Made by a program: the position numbers and the translations under genes. A stretch of DNA of 34,524 nt from Gemmatimonadota bacterium (GTDB taxonomy: Bacteria > Gemmatimonadota > Gemmatimonadetes > Longimicrobiales > Longimicrobiaceae): the NCBI GenBank assembly GCA_007118565.1, contig SKRI01000230.1, positions 1 to 34,524 of the forward strand. Reading direction: 5' to 3'. Shown in pieces: positions 7,303-14,693 of this stretch. Below the pieces are notes generated by a model, which did not search any database, was not told the DNA's origin, and saw only the letters and a program-made list of their open reading frames with translations. Position 1 is the stretch's first letter; each line of letters begins with the position of its first letter.

Positions 7303-9870
7303 CTAATCGACCTCCATCGAGAGCTGCTCCTCGCCGGTGACTTCATCGTTGCCGGCGCTTTCTTCGTCGTCCGCCTCCGCCTCGGAAACTGGCGAATCCT
7401 CCCCCTCCTCGGGCGTCTCTTCCTCCGCGGCAGCCGGGGGACGGCTCCCCCCCTTCGCCAGGCGGCTCACCGAGACGACCCGCTCCTCCCCCGCGAGCGG
7501 GATGATCGGCGCATCGTCAGCCCCGGATGCGGCAACGGGCACCTCCCGGACCGAGAGGGTGTGCATCCGGCCTCCGCTCGCCACCGCCATCAGCTGCTCC
7601 CCGCCACCCACCTCGAAGGCCGCCACGAGCCGGTCGCCGTCATCTGCCACCGACAGCGCGCTTCCCAGGCCGCCACGCCCCTGACTGGAAATCTCGGAGA
7701 GGGAAAGGCGCGCAGCCCGTCCCCGCGCCGAAACCAGACAGAGCTGCCCATCGCGCCGGGCGACGGCCAGACCCACCACCTCGTCACCCTCCCGCAGCCG
7801 GATCCCCCGCACCCCGCGCGCCGTGCGTCCCATGCTGCTCACCTCATCGGCGGGGAAGCGGATCAGGCGCCCGGCCGCGGTAACCAGGACGATGTCGTCC
7901 CCGTCGCCGACCGGACGGACGTCGAGGAGGGCATCTCCCCCGGAAAGGGAGAGGGCACGGATGCCGCCACTACGCGGATTGGCGATCGGCGAGAGCTCCA
8001 TCCGCTTCACGACCCCGCCCCGGGTCACGAAAACCAGCATCGCGCCCTCCCCCGGGTCGCGGAGCGGCAGCACTGCGGCCACCTCCTCATCGCCCTCCAT
8101 ACCCACCAGCTCGTGGACGGCGGAGCCACGGGAGGAGCGCCCCGGCTCGGGGAGGTCCTCGACCGCGAGGCCGTATGCCTGCCCGCCCCGGGTGAAGACC
8201 AGCACGATGTCCTGCATGCGGGCCATGAAGACCCGCTGGAGGGAGTCGCCCTCGAAGCGCTCCATGTCCGCCAGCGGCCGCCCCTCGCGCAACCGCCGCT
8301 CGTAGAGCGACATCGGCATCTGCTTGGCGTACCCCTGGCGGGTCATCACCACGATGACGCTCTCGTCCGCGACGAGCGCCTCGAGCGACACCTCGTCGGA
8401 ATCGAGGATGGTGGTCCTGCGGGGATCGGCGTACCGGCTCACGACCTCCTCCAACTCGGCGCGCACCAGCGCCACCTGCCGCTCCGGGCTCTCGAGGATC
8501 CCTTCGAGTTCGCCGATCTCCCGGCGCAGCTCCTCGTGCCGCCTGCGGAGCTGCCCCGTCTCCAGCGAGGTGAGGCGGGAGAGCCGCATGCGGAGAACGG
8601 CTTCCGCCTGCGGCTCGGTGAGCGCGAACTCCTTCCGCAGCTTCTTCCCGGCCGACTCGCGGGTCCGGGAGCCCTTGATGATGCGGACCACCTCGTCGAT
8701 GTTCTCGAGCGCGATCAGCAGCCCTTCCAGGACATGCGACTCCTCCCGTGCCCGCCTGAGCCGCCACTCCGAGCGGCGCACCACCACCTCGATGCGGTGG
8801 TCCCGGTAGCGCTCGAGGAGCACCTTCAGCGGCATCTCCCGCGGCACACCGTCGTCCAGCGCCAGCGCGATGACCCCGAAGGTCGACTGCAGCGAAGTCC
8901 ACCGGTGCAGTGCCTTGGCGATCGCGGCGGCGTCCGCGCCCCGCTTCAGGTCGAGCACCAGTCGCAGGCCGTCCCGGTCTGACTCGTCCCGAAGGTCGGA
9001 GACGTCCGGAATCTTCCCCTTCCGGGAGAGAGTGGCGATCTGCTCGATGATCCGCGTCTTGTTGGTGGCGTATGGGATCTCGGTCACAACCAGCTGCTCC
9101 CGACCGCCCCGCCGCCGCTCGCGCAGCATGCGGGCACGCATGATCACGCGCCCTCGGCCCGTCTCGTACGCATCGCGGATCCCCTTCCTCCCAACGATGA
9201 GACCGCCCGTGGGAAAGTCCGGTCCCGGAACGAAGGACATCAGCTCGTCGAGAGTGCACTCGGGATGATCCAGAAGATGGATGACCGCCCGACCGATCTC
9301 CCCGAGGTTGTGCGGGGGAATGTTGGTGCTCATCCCGACCGCGATGCCGCTGCTCCCGTTCACCAGGAGGTTGGGGAGGCGGGAGGGGAGTACCTTCGGC
9401 TCCTCCAGGCGGTCGTCGAAGTTGGGGGCGAAGTCGACGGTGTCCTCCTCGATCTCCGCGAGTACCTCGAGGGCAACGGGGGAGAGGCGCGCCTCGGTGT
9501 ACCGGTATGCCGCGGCCGAGTCCCCGTCAATCGATCCGAAGTTGCCCTGCCCGTCCACCAGCGGATAGCGGAGGGAAAACTCCTGCACCATGCGCACGAG
9601 GGCGTCGTACACCGCGCTGTCCCCGTGCGGATGATACTTTCCGAGCACGTCGCCCACGACCGTCGCCGCCTTCTTGTACGGACGGTCGGGACGCAGCCCC
9701 AGCTCGTACATGCTGTAGAGGATTCGGCGGTGCACCGGCTTGAGCCCATCCCGAACATCGGGGAGGGCGCGCTGGACGATCACGGACATTGCGTAGTCGA
9801 GGAACGACTCGCGCATCTCCTCGTCGATGAAGCGCGGCTCGACGCGCTCCGTGGTGGTCGCGACGGTCAT
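7303..9870 (-). CDS. gyrA: DNA gyrase subunit A
   Basis: 855 residues, the usual length. GyrA forms the A2B2 gyrase that cuts and reseals DNA and introduces negative supercoils. The N-terminal [19 protein letters not shown] and [18 protein letters not shown] are diagnostic. The catalytic tyrosine is Tyr124 in [10 protein letters not shown]. Ser85 and Asp89 correspond to E. coli Ser83 and Asp87, so the quinolone-determining positions look wild type. The coiled-coil tower follows, then the six-bladed C-terminal domain with a GyrA box variant QGRGGLG at 730-736, which favours GyrA over ParC. The last 40 residues are very acidic, as in other gyrases where such tails tune supercoiling. gyrB is not in the window. 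The ATG has no clear ribosome site. Confidence 0.96.
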   Translation of the reverse strand: MTVATTTERVEPRFIDEEMRESFLDYAMSVIVQRALPDVRDGLKPVHRRILYSMYELGLRPDRPYKKAATVVGDVLGKYHPHGDSAVYDALVRMVQEFSLRYPLVDGQGNFGSIDGDSAAAYRYTEARLSPVALEVLAEIEEDTVDFAPNFDDRLEEPKVLPSRLPNLLVNGSSGIAVGMSTNIPPHNLGEIGRAVIHLLDHPECTLDELMSFVPGPDFPTGGLIVGRKGIRDAYETGRGRVIMRARMLRERRRGGREQLVVTEIPYATNKTRIIEQIATLSRKGKIPDVSDLRDESDRDGLRLVLDLKRGADAAAIAKALHRWTSLQSTFGVIALALDDGVPREMPLKVLLERYRDHRIEVVVRRSEWRLRRAREESHVLEGLLIALENIDEVVRIIKGSRTRESAGKKLRKEFALTEPQAEAVLRMRLSRLTSLETGQLRRRHEELRREIGELEGILESPERQVALVRAELEEVVSRYADPRRTTILDSDEVSLEALVADESVIVVMTRQGYAKQMPMSLYERRLREGRPLADMERFEGDSLQRVFMARMQDIVLVFTRGGQAYGLAVEDLPEPGRSSRGSAVHELVGMEGDEEVAAVLPLRDPGEGAMLVFVTRGGVVKRMELSPIANPRSGGIRALSLSGGDALLDVRPVGDGDDIVLVTAAGRLIRFPADEVSSMGRTARGVRGIRLREGDEVVGLAVARRDGQLCLVSARGRAARLSLSEISSQGRGGLGSALSVADDGDRLVAAFEVGGGEQLMAVASGGRMHTLSVREVPVAASGADDAPIIPLAGEERVVSVSRLAKGGSRPPAAAEEETPEEGEDSPVSEAEADDEESAGNDEVTGEEQLSMEVD

Positions 9871-9997
9871 GCGAAGCGGTTGTGGCGAACGGAATTAGAC
9901 GGGTGGCGCTGCCAAGCTACGAAGACCCGCAGCGGCGCGCATCCCCGATGCGGTACGGGGAGGGGTGGGAGATGGGGGGTCTCGGCGAGGGGACGGG

Positions 9998-10315
9998 TCA
10001 GTCGTCCCAGTCCTCGAGGATCTCCTCGAACTCCGCGGCCATGGTCGGGTGGCCGTGGCGATGGGCGGCGGCGATGCCGTCCCGGTACGCCACGCGCGCC
10101 TCCTCCTCCCGCCCCAGCTCCCGGAGCACGTGCCCGAGGCGGCCGTATGCGTTCCCCTCGTCGTCCGTGCTCTGGAGATACTTGCGGAGGTGGTCGGCGG
10201 CCTCCTCCCAACGCTCCTGGCGCTCGAGCTCGAGCGCCAGGCCGAAGCGCGCGCGCGGGTCATCCGGGTTCGCCTCGAGCATCCGGGAGAGCGCCTCGAC
10301 GCGGTCGCCCGTCAC
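9998..10315 (-). CDS. Small TPR-repeat protein
   Basis: 105 residues from a GTG with GGAAGGG just upstream. Three tetratricopeptide-like helical pairs are visible: residues 4-17 with DPRARFGLALELERQERWEEAADHLRKYL split across the first two, then GNAYGRLGHVLRELGREEEARVAYRDGI with the typical Gly/Ala and Leu spacing and the A-x-x-A-Y-x-x-G pattern. The C-terminus is acidic (EFEEILEDWDD). TPR proteins are scaffolds for protein-protein contacts; the partner is unknown. It lies between gyrA (127 bases downstream) and the HTH protein (32 bases upstream) on the same strand and is probably cotranscribed with the latter. Confidence 0.82.
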   Translation of the reverse strand: MTGDRVEALSRMLEANPDDPRARFGLALELERQERWEEAADHLRKYLQSTDDEGNAYGRLGHVLRELGREEEARVAYRDGIAAAHRHGHPTMAAEFEEILEDWDD

Positions 10316-10347
10316 GAAACCCTTCCGGCGGGGGAGAGGACGACCAC

Positions 10348-10785
10348 CTACGAGCGGTCCCGAATGACCTTTACGGCGAGCGCACCGATCCCGAGCCCCG
10401 CCCCGACGATCCCCGCCACCTTGGCCGCGCGCTCCGGATCGATGGAGGCGGCGCGCTCCTGCAGCGAGACCGACGGCTTCCCTTTCCTCCCCTTCGCATG
10501 CTCGCCAGAGGCACCCGGATCCTTGAGCTCCTCGAGGCTCACCTCCGCCCCCGTGATCGGGCAGGTCCCGAGCCCCTGCTCCCGGTTGGTTCGGTTGGTG
10601 AAGACCAGGTCCGCATCGCCCTCGGGGGAGCGTACGCCGGTCCCGAGCGGCTCGATGGCGCCATAGACGGCGCTCCGGCTCATCCCGACCTCCTCCGCGA
10701 TGGCCCGGACGGGAGCGTCCGTGCTCCAGTACATCTCGTTGGCCCGCCTCTGCGGGGAGACGGCTTTCTCAGTGGGACTCGTCAT
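10348..10785 (-). CDS. HTH protein with C-terminal membrane tail
   Basis: 145 residues from the ATG at 10785. Residues about 14-45 form a helix-turn-helix of the invertase/sigma-region-4 style: RRANEMYWS, then APVRAIAEEVGMSRSAVYGAI with the expected Gly in the turn and Ser-Arg-Ser at the recognition helix. A middle section carries one Cys in GLGTCPITGAEVSLEEL. A Lys/Gly-rich linker leads to a C-terminal hydrophobic stretch (AAKVAGIVGAGLGIGALAVKV) ending in Arg-Asp-Arg-Ser, which could be a tail anchor. A DNA-binding domain followed by a tail anchor would be unusual. The frame is open for 70 codons upstream, but no signal or domain appears there. Probably transcribed with the TPR gene. No family recognised. 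Confidence 0.7.
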   Translation of the reverse strand: MTSPTEKAVSPQRRANEMYWSTDAPVRAIAEEVGMSRSAVYGAIEPLGTGVRSPEGDADLVFTNRTNREQGLGTCPITGAEVSLEELKDPGASGEHAKGRKGKPSVSLQERAASIDPERAAKVAGIVGAGLGIGALAVKVIRDRS

Positions 10786-10917
10786 TCCGGCATCTTCGGA
10801 GCGAGGGATGTGTCGGAAACAGTCTGCGGAGTTGCACAAGACATACCAGGAATGGCCGCTCGCGAGGTCCATTCGTCGTCGCTGTGGACGCGTGCGAGGT
10901 ACGACCACCGATTCCCG

Positions 10918-10946
10918 TTGTATCAGAGCGGTTCGCGGCCTATCTT
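10918..10946 (+). promoter_or_regulatory. Possible promoter for the coiled-coil/MFS genes
   Basis: TTGTAT (10918-10923) and TATCTT (10941-10946) are separated by exactly 17 bases, in the 189-base gap divergent from the HTH gene. A start of transcription near 10953 would leave a short leader before the GTG at 10975. Each hexamer matches consensus at four positions. Confidence 0.35.
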
Positions 10947-10974
10947 CCTCGCTTCCCGCCGGCCGGACCACGCT

Positions 10975-11304
10975 GTGGCACGCCCGGCCGGACACGATTG
11001 GCGATACGCGTCTGACACCGGTGACACTCTACACGCCTTGCGCTCCTCCCGCCAGCTGCTGAGCAGCCTCGAGAACGCATACCGGGAATCCTTCCAGCGG
11101 GCGGAAGCCGTTGGGGATGAACAGGAGATGCAGCGCCTCGAGCTCGATTTCCAGCGGGACCAGGTCTTCCTGAGCGTCCTCCTGGACATCCGCACGCAAC
11201 TGTCCGACATCGGACGATCCGTGCATCCCGGTGAGCCGGAGGAGCCCTCCACGCTCGAGACGGTGGAGCGGCTCTCCGGGCTTCTCGGGCGGCGCTTCCG
11301 TTGA
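10975..11304 (+). CDS. Small coiled-coil protein upstream of the MFS transporter
   Basis: About 109 residues from a GTG at 10975; a TTG at 11038 is an alternative, and a much longer upstream frame exists but is shadow sequence across gyrA. The bulk is a predicted helix rich in Leu, Glu, Gln and Arg: ALRSSRQLLSSLENAYRE, then MQRLELDFQRDQVFLSVLLD and IRTQLSDIG, with heptad-like spacing. It ends with PSTLETVERLSGLLGRRFR. There is no membrane segment or signal. Its TGA overlaps the TTG of the MFS gene (TTGA at 11301-11304), indicating translational coupling. The family is unknown; codon bias and coupling support a real gene, but the start is uncertain. Confidence 0.55.
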   Translation: MARPAGHDWRYASDTGDTLHALRSSRQLLSSLENAYRESFQRAEAVGDEQEMQRLELDFQRDQVFLSVLLDIRTQLSDIGRSVHPGEPEEPSTLETVERLSGLLGRRFR

Positions 11305-12557
11305 CCCCCGTACCCACGCGGACCGTCTCTCAGCCACCCCCCTCGGACGTCGGCGGAACGAAACTGGCCGGGGGACGCGCGCCCCTCGCCGTCCTCTTCC
11401 TCACCGTTTTCCTGGACCTGGTCGGGTTCGGCATCGTCATTCCCCTCCTGCCCCTCTACGCCGAGACGTTCGGGGCGGGGCCGGTGGCCGTGACGATGCT
11501 CGTGGCGGTGTACTCGCTCATGCAGTTCGTCTTCGCCCCGTGGTGGGGGAGGATCTCCGACCGGTTTGGGAGGCGACCGATTCTCATCATCGGACTCTTC
11601 GGCTCGGCCATCTCCTACATCGCCTTCGGGCTGGCCGGCTCCCTCGCGGTCCTCTTCGGCGCCCGTATCCTGGCGGGGTTCATGGGGGCCAACGTCGGCG
11701 TGGCGCAGGCCTACGTAGCCGACGTCACGGACCCGGCGGACCGGGCCCGGGGAATGGGGCTGATCGGCGCCGCCTTCGGCCTGGGCTTCATCTTCGGGCC
11801 GGTGATCGGCGGGCTCCTGGCCCCCTACGGCGCCGCCGTCCCGTTCCTGGCAGCGGGGACGCTCGCCTTTCTCAACGCGCTGCTCGCCATTGCCCGGCTC
11901 CCGGAGTCGTTGCCGCACACCGATCGGTCGGCAGCGCCCCCGAGCTTCGGGGCGGGGCTGCGGGAGCGCGTCGCCGGAGCGCGCCGCGCCTTCCGGGACG
12001 CGACCCTCGCGCGCCTCTACTCGGTCTTCTTCCTGGTGACCTTCGCCTTCGCCGCGCTGGAAGCGACCTTCTCACTCTGGGCGGACCGCGCCTGGGCGCT
12101 GAGTCCGGCGGAGATCGCCTACGTCTTCGCCTATATCGGCGTCCTCGTGGTGATCGTGCAGGGCTTCCTGGTGGGGCGGCTGAGCCGACGGTGGGGGGAC
12201 GTCCGTCTCGCGGTGACCGGGGCAGTCGTCCTGGCTGCGGGGTTGGCGGCCATTCCGGTAGCCCCGTCTCCCCTCCTCCTCGCGCTCGCCCTGGCCGGCG
12301 TCGCGTTCGGCCAGGGAACCACGACACCGGCCATCTCGGCCCTGGTCTCGCGGAGGGGCGGACGCACCGATCAAGGGACTCTGCTCGGCGTCTCCCAGTC
12401 CCTCTCCGCCCTCGGGCGCGTGGTCGGCCCGGTGCTCGCCGGCGTGCTCTTCGCCGGCGTCGGCATCGGGGCTCCCTACTTCATGGGGGGTATCCTGGTC
12501 GCTGGCGCGGGCGTGATCCTCCTTCCGCTCCTCTCGACCGGGGGTTCGGACCGATGA
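11301..12557 (+). CDS. MFS transporter, TetA/TCR-like drug exporter family
   Basis: 418 residues with about 12 predicted membrane segments. The first segment LAVLFLTVFLDLVGFGIVIPLLP and the cytoplasmic loop GRISDRFGRRPILIIG (MFS motif A, GxLaDrxGrkp) are typical of the tetracycline-resistance/DHA1 group. The LGFIFGPVIGGLL stretch in segment 5 is motif C, the antiporter signature. The start is a TTG overlapping the previous stop; no ATG or GTG lies nearby in frame, and about 28 polar residues precede the first segment. Proton-driven export of a small hydrophobic compound is likely; the actual substrate cannot be read. The stop overlaps the LD-carboxypeptidase start (ATGA at 12554-12557), so three genes form one coupled unit. 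Confidence 0.9.
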   Translation: MTPVPTRTVSQPPPSDVGGTKLAGGRAPLAVLFLTVFLDLVGFGIVIPLLPLYAETFGAGPVAVTMLVAVYSLMQFVFAPWWGRISDRFGRRPILIIGLFGSAISYIAFGLAGSLAVLFGARILAGFMGANVGVAQAYVADVTDPADRARGMGLIGAAFGLGFIFGPVIGGLLAPYGAAVPFLAAGTLAFLNALLAIARLPESLPHTDRSAAPPSFGAGLRERVAGARRAFRDATLARLYSVFFLVTFAFAALEATFSLWADRAWALSPAEIAYVFAYIGVLVVIVQGFLVGRLSRRWGDVRLAVTGAVVLAAGLAAIPVAPSPLLLALALAGVAFGQGTTTPAISALVSRRGGRTDQGTLLGVSQSLSALGRVVGPVLAGVLFAGVGIGAPYFMGGILVAGAGVILLPLLSTGGSDR

Positions 12558-13480
12558 TCCGTCCTGCACGGCTGCGGGATGGCGCCGGAATCGCGCTGGT
12601 GGCGCCGGCTGGACCCCTCCCGCCCGGAGCGCTCGAGCGAGCGGTGGAGCAGGTCGAGGCGTGGGGGTGGCGGCCGCTTCCGGGTCCGCACGCCGCCGGC
12701 TCCCACCACGGGTATCTGTCCGGGAGGGACGAGGATCGGCTCGGGGATCTGCAGGCAGCGCTCTTCTCTCCCGCGGTGGACGCCGTCTGGTGTCTGCGCG
12801 GCGGGTACGGTACCATGCGGCTCCTGCGGCGGATCGACTGGCGGCCGATGCTGGAGCGCCCGCGGCCGCTGATCGGGTTCAGCGACAACACCGCGCTGCA
12901 CCTGGCCCTGGTACGGCGGGGGCTGGTATCCTTTCACGGCCCGCACGCCGCGGCCGACCCGTTCCCGCCCTTCACGGGGGAGCGGCTCCGGGAGCTCCTC
13001 GTCCGCCCGGAGCCGGCGGGCGTCCTCCCGCTCCCGGAGGAATCGGGGGAGCGCCCGGCCGCGATCCGCGGCGGCGCTGCCGAGGGGCCGCTGGTGGGGG
13101 GCAACCTCGCCCTGCTCGCGGCCACGCTGGGGACGCCGGACGCATTGCGGGCCGAGGGCGCCATCCTCTTCTTCGAGGAGGTCGGAGAGCCGGCGTACCG
13201 GATCGACCGGCTCCTCACCCAGCTCGAGCTGGCCGGCGTGCTGGACGCGGTCGCCGGCGTGGTTATCGGAGGCATGACGGAGGTGCCTATCCCTACGAGG
13301 GACGACATTCCCCCCGTCCGCGAGGTCCTCGCCGGCCGACTCCACGACCGCGGCGTTCCGGTGCTGACCGGGTGCCCCGTCGGCCACATCGACGAGATGT
13401 GGACGCTCCCGCTCGGCATTCGCGCCCGGCTGGATGCGGACGCCGGCACCCTCGAGCTCCTGGAAGCGGCGGTACGTTGA
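12554..13480 (+). CDS. ldcA: LD-carboxypeptidase (S66 peptidase family)
   Basis: 308 residues, the normal size. S66 enzymes remove the terminal D-Ala from murein tetrapeptides during peptidoglycan recycling, and some relatives cleave microcin C7-type compounds (MccF). The nucleophile is Ser110 in LIGFSDNTALH; the glutamate of the triad is Glu208 in LFFEEVGEPAYRIDR; the histidine is His278 in GCPVGHIDEMWTLPLG. The N-terminal GIALVAPAGPL and the CLRGGYGTMRLL motif (residues 80-91) are also conserved. There is no signal peptide, so it is cytoplasmic. Translation is coupled to the MFS exporter by an ATGA overlap, a pairing that could also fit a self-immunity role; recycling is the default reading. 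The adenosyltransferase gene follows after 22 bases. Confidence 0.93.
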   Translation: MIRPARLRDGAGIALVAPAGPLPPGALERAVEQVEAWGWRPLPGPHAAGSHHGYLSGRDEDRLGDLQAALFSPAVDAVWCLRGGYGTMRLLRRIDWRPMLERPRPLIGFSDNTALHLALVRRGLVSFHGPHAAADPFPPFTGERLRELLVRPEPAGVLPLPEESGERPAAIRGGAAEGPLVGGNLALLAATLGTPDALRAEGAILFFEEVGEPAYRIDRLLTQLELAGVLDAVAGVVIGGMTEVPIPTRDDIPPVREVLAGRLHDRGVPVLTGCPVGHIDEMWTLPLGIRARLDADAGTLELLEAAVR

Positions 13481-13502
13481 TCCTACGACTGGAGGCAGGG
13501 AG

Positions 13503-14075
13503 ATGAAGATCTATACGCGCACCGGTGACCGGGGCGAGACCGGCCTCTTCGGCGGCGGCCGGGTTCCGAAGGATCACGCGCGGGTGGAGGCGTACGGAGC
13601 GGTCGATGAGCTCAACTCGGTGCTCGGCGTGGCCCTCTCCTCCCTCTCCGCATCGGCGCGGCATACGGTGGGAGACAGAATCCGGCAGATCCAGGCCGAC
13701 CTCTTCACCCTGGGGGCGCAGCTCGCCACCCCGGAGAAGGAGGACGGCAGCCGGCCCGCCCACCTTCCGGAGCTCGAGGACGATGCGATCGAGCGGCTCG
13801 AGGGGGCCATCGACCGCCTGGAGGCGGACCTGCCGCCGCTCCGGAACTTCATCCTGCCGGGCGGTACCGGTCCTGCAGCACATCTCCACCTGGCCCGGAC
13901 TGTCTGCCGCCGGGCGGAGCGCCGGGTGGTTCACCTGGGCCACGAGGCGGTTATCCCGGAGGAGACGGTGGTGTACCTCAACCGCCTCTCGGACTACCTC
14001 TTCACCGCGGCGCGAGCCGTCAACCGGCTGGCGAACGTCCCCGACATCTCCTGGACACCCCGGGAGGAGACGTAG
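13503..14075 (+). CDS. Cob(I)alamin adenosyltransferase, PduO type
   Basis: 190 residues. It transfers the adenosyl group of ATP to cob(I)alamin to make adenosylcobalamin. The N-terminal ATP-binding motif is clear (YTRTGDRGETGLFGGGRVPK), followed by VEAYGAVDELNSVLG. The later motifs are LPGGTGPAAHLHLARTVCRR, AERRVV and LNRLSDYLFTAARAVN, all expected of the trimeric PduO helical bundle. GGAGG at 13491-13495 gives a well-spaced ribosome site for the ATG at 13503. It follows the LD-carboxypeptidase on the same strand and precedes the bacilliredoxin by 54 bases. No B12-dependent enzyme is in the window. Confidence 0.95.
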   Translation: MKIYTRTGDRGETGLFGGGRVPKDHARVEAYGAVDELNSVLGVALSSLSASARHTVGDRIRQIQADLFTLGAQLATPEKEDGSRPAHLPELEDDAIERLEGAIDRLEADLPPLRNFILPGGTGPAAHLHLARTVCRRAERRVVHLGHEAVIPEETVVYLNRLSDYLFTAARAVNRLANVPDISWTPREET

Positions 14076-14129
14076 GACCCGATCGAGGAAGCGACCCGAT
14101 CGGCACACTCATCAAAGACAGGACATACG

Positions 14130-14546
14130 ATGGCATACAGTGAGCTTCTGGTTCGTCCGATGCGTGAAGAGCTGACCCGGCTCGGCGTGGAGGAATGGCG
14201 CAGCGCCGAGGAGGTTCGGGACGCGCTCTCCGATCCGGAGGGGACCACCCTGATCGTGATCAACTCGGTGTGCGGATGCGCGGCGAGGAACGCGCGCCCC
14301 GCGGTCGCGCTGGCGCTGGACGACGGCAAGCGGCCGGAGCGGACGGCCACCGTCTTCGCCGGGCAGGACGCGGAAGCCACGCAGGAGGTACGGAACCACC
14401 TGCACGGTTATCCCCCCTCGTCACCCTCGATCGCCCTGCTCAAGGACGGCGAGGTCGTCCTCATGCTCGAGCGTCACCGGATCGAGGGCCGCACCGCCGA
14501 GGAGATCGCCGGCGACCTTCGGAGTGCTTTCGACGAGCACTGCTGA
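14130..14546 (+). CDS. Bacilliredoxin, BrxA/BrxB (YphP) family
   Basis: 138 residues, the usual length. Thioredoxin-fold protein that removes bacillithiol from mixed disulfides on proteins. The active-site motif is Cys48-Gly-Cys50 in LIVINSVCGCAARNARP, the CGC signature of the family, and the start (YSELLVRPMREELTRLGV) is also typical of it. The conserved C-terminal part SPSIALLKDGEVVLMLERHRIEG forms the remaining thioredoxin strands. Its presence suggests the organism makes bacillithiol, although no bshA/B/C is in the window. An AGGA site precedes the ATG. A stem-loop lies just after the stop. Confidence 0.94.
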   Translation: MAYSELLVRPMREELTRLGVEEWRSAEEVRDALSDPEGTTLIVINSVCGCAARNARPAVALALDDGKRPERTATVFAGQDAEATQEVRNHLHGYPPSSPSIALLKDGEVVLMLERHRIEGRTAEEIAGDLRSAFDEHC

Positions 14547-14554
14547 CCTGCCGG

Positions 14555-14586
14555 GGGAACGGCCTGGCTTGCGCCTTGCCGTTCCC
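14555..14586 (+). terminator. Stem-loop after the bacilliredoxin gene, possible terminator
   Basis: Arms GGGAACGGC (14555-14563) and GCCGTTCCC (14578-14586) give 9 base pairs. Inside the loop, GGC/GCC can pair again around TTGC after a 2x2 internal loop. No T-tract follows, so it may be a weak terminator or a 3'-end-stabilising structure. Confidence 0.4.
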
Positions 14587-14683
14587 TCGATCGATCACAC
14601 GGCGAGACGGGGGAGCGCGGCCGCGCACTTCCCCGCGGAGAGCCGCGAACCACCGCTCTCACCCTTCCATCCCCCGGATCCCC

Positions 14684-14689
14684 AGGAGG
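14684..14689 (+). promoter_or_regulatory. Strong Shine-Dalgarno site of the acyl-CoA ligase
   Basis: A perfect AGGAGG stands 4 bases before the ATG at 14694 and fixes that start. It is one of the strongest ribosome sites in the window. Confidence 0.7.
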
Positions 14690-14693
14690 CCGC

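Noticed and set aside
7561-8982. 473-codon plus-strand frame antisense to gyrA
   Set aside because: Composition rich in His, Pro and Arg, no domain; gyrA on the other strand is certain.
9265-10974. Long plus-strand open frame ending in the coiled-coil protein
   Set aside because: It lies antisense to gyrA, the TPR gene and the HTH gene and has shadow-type composition; only the part from about 10975 looks coded.
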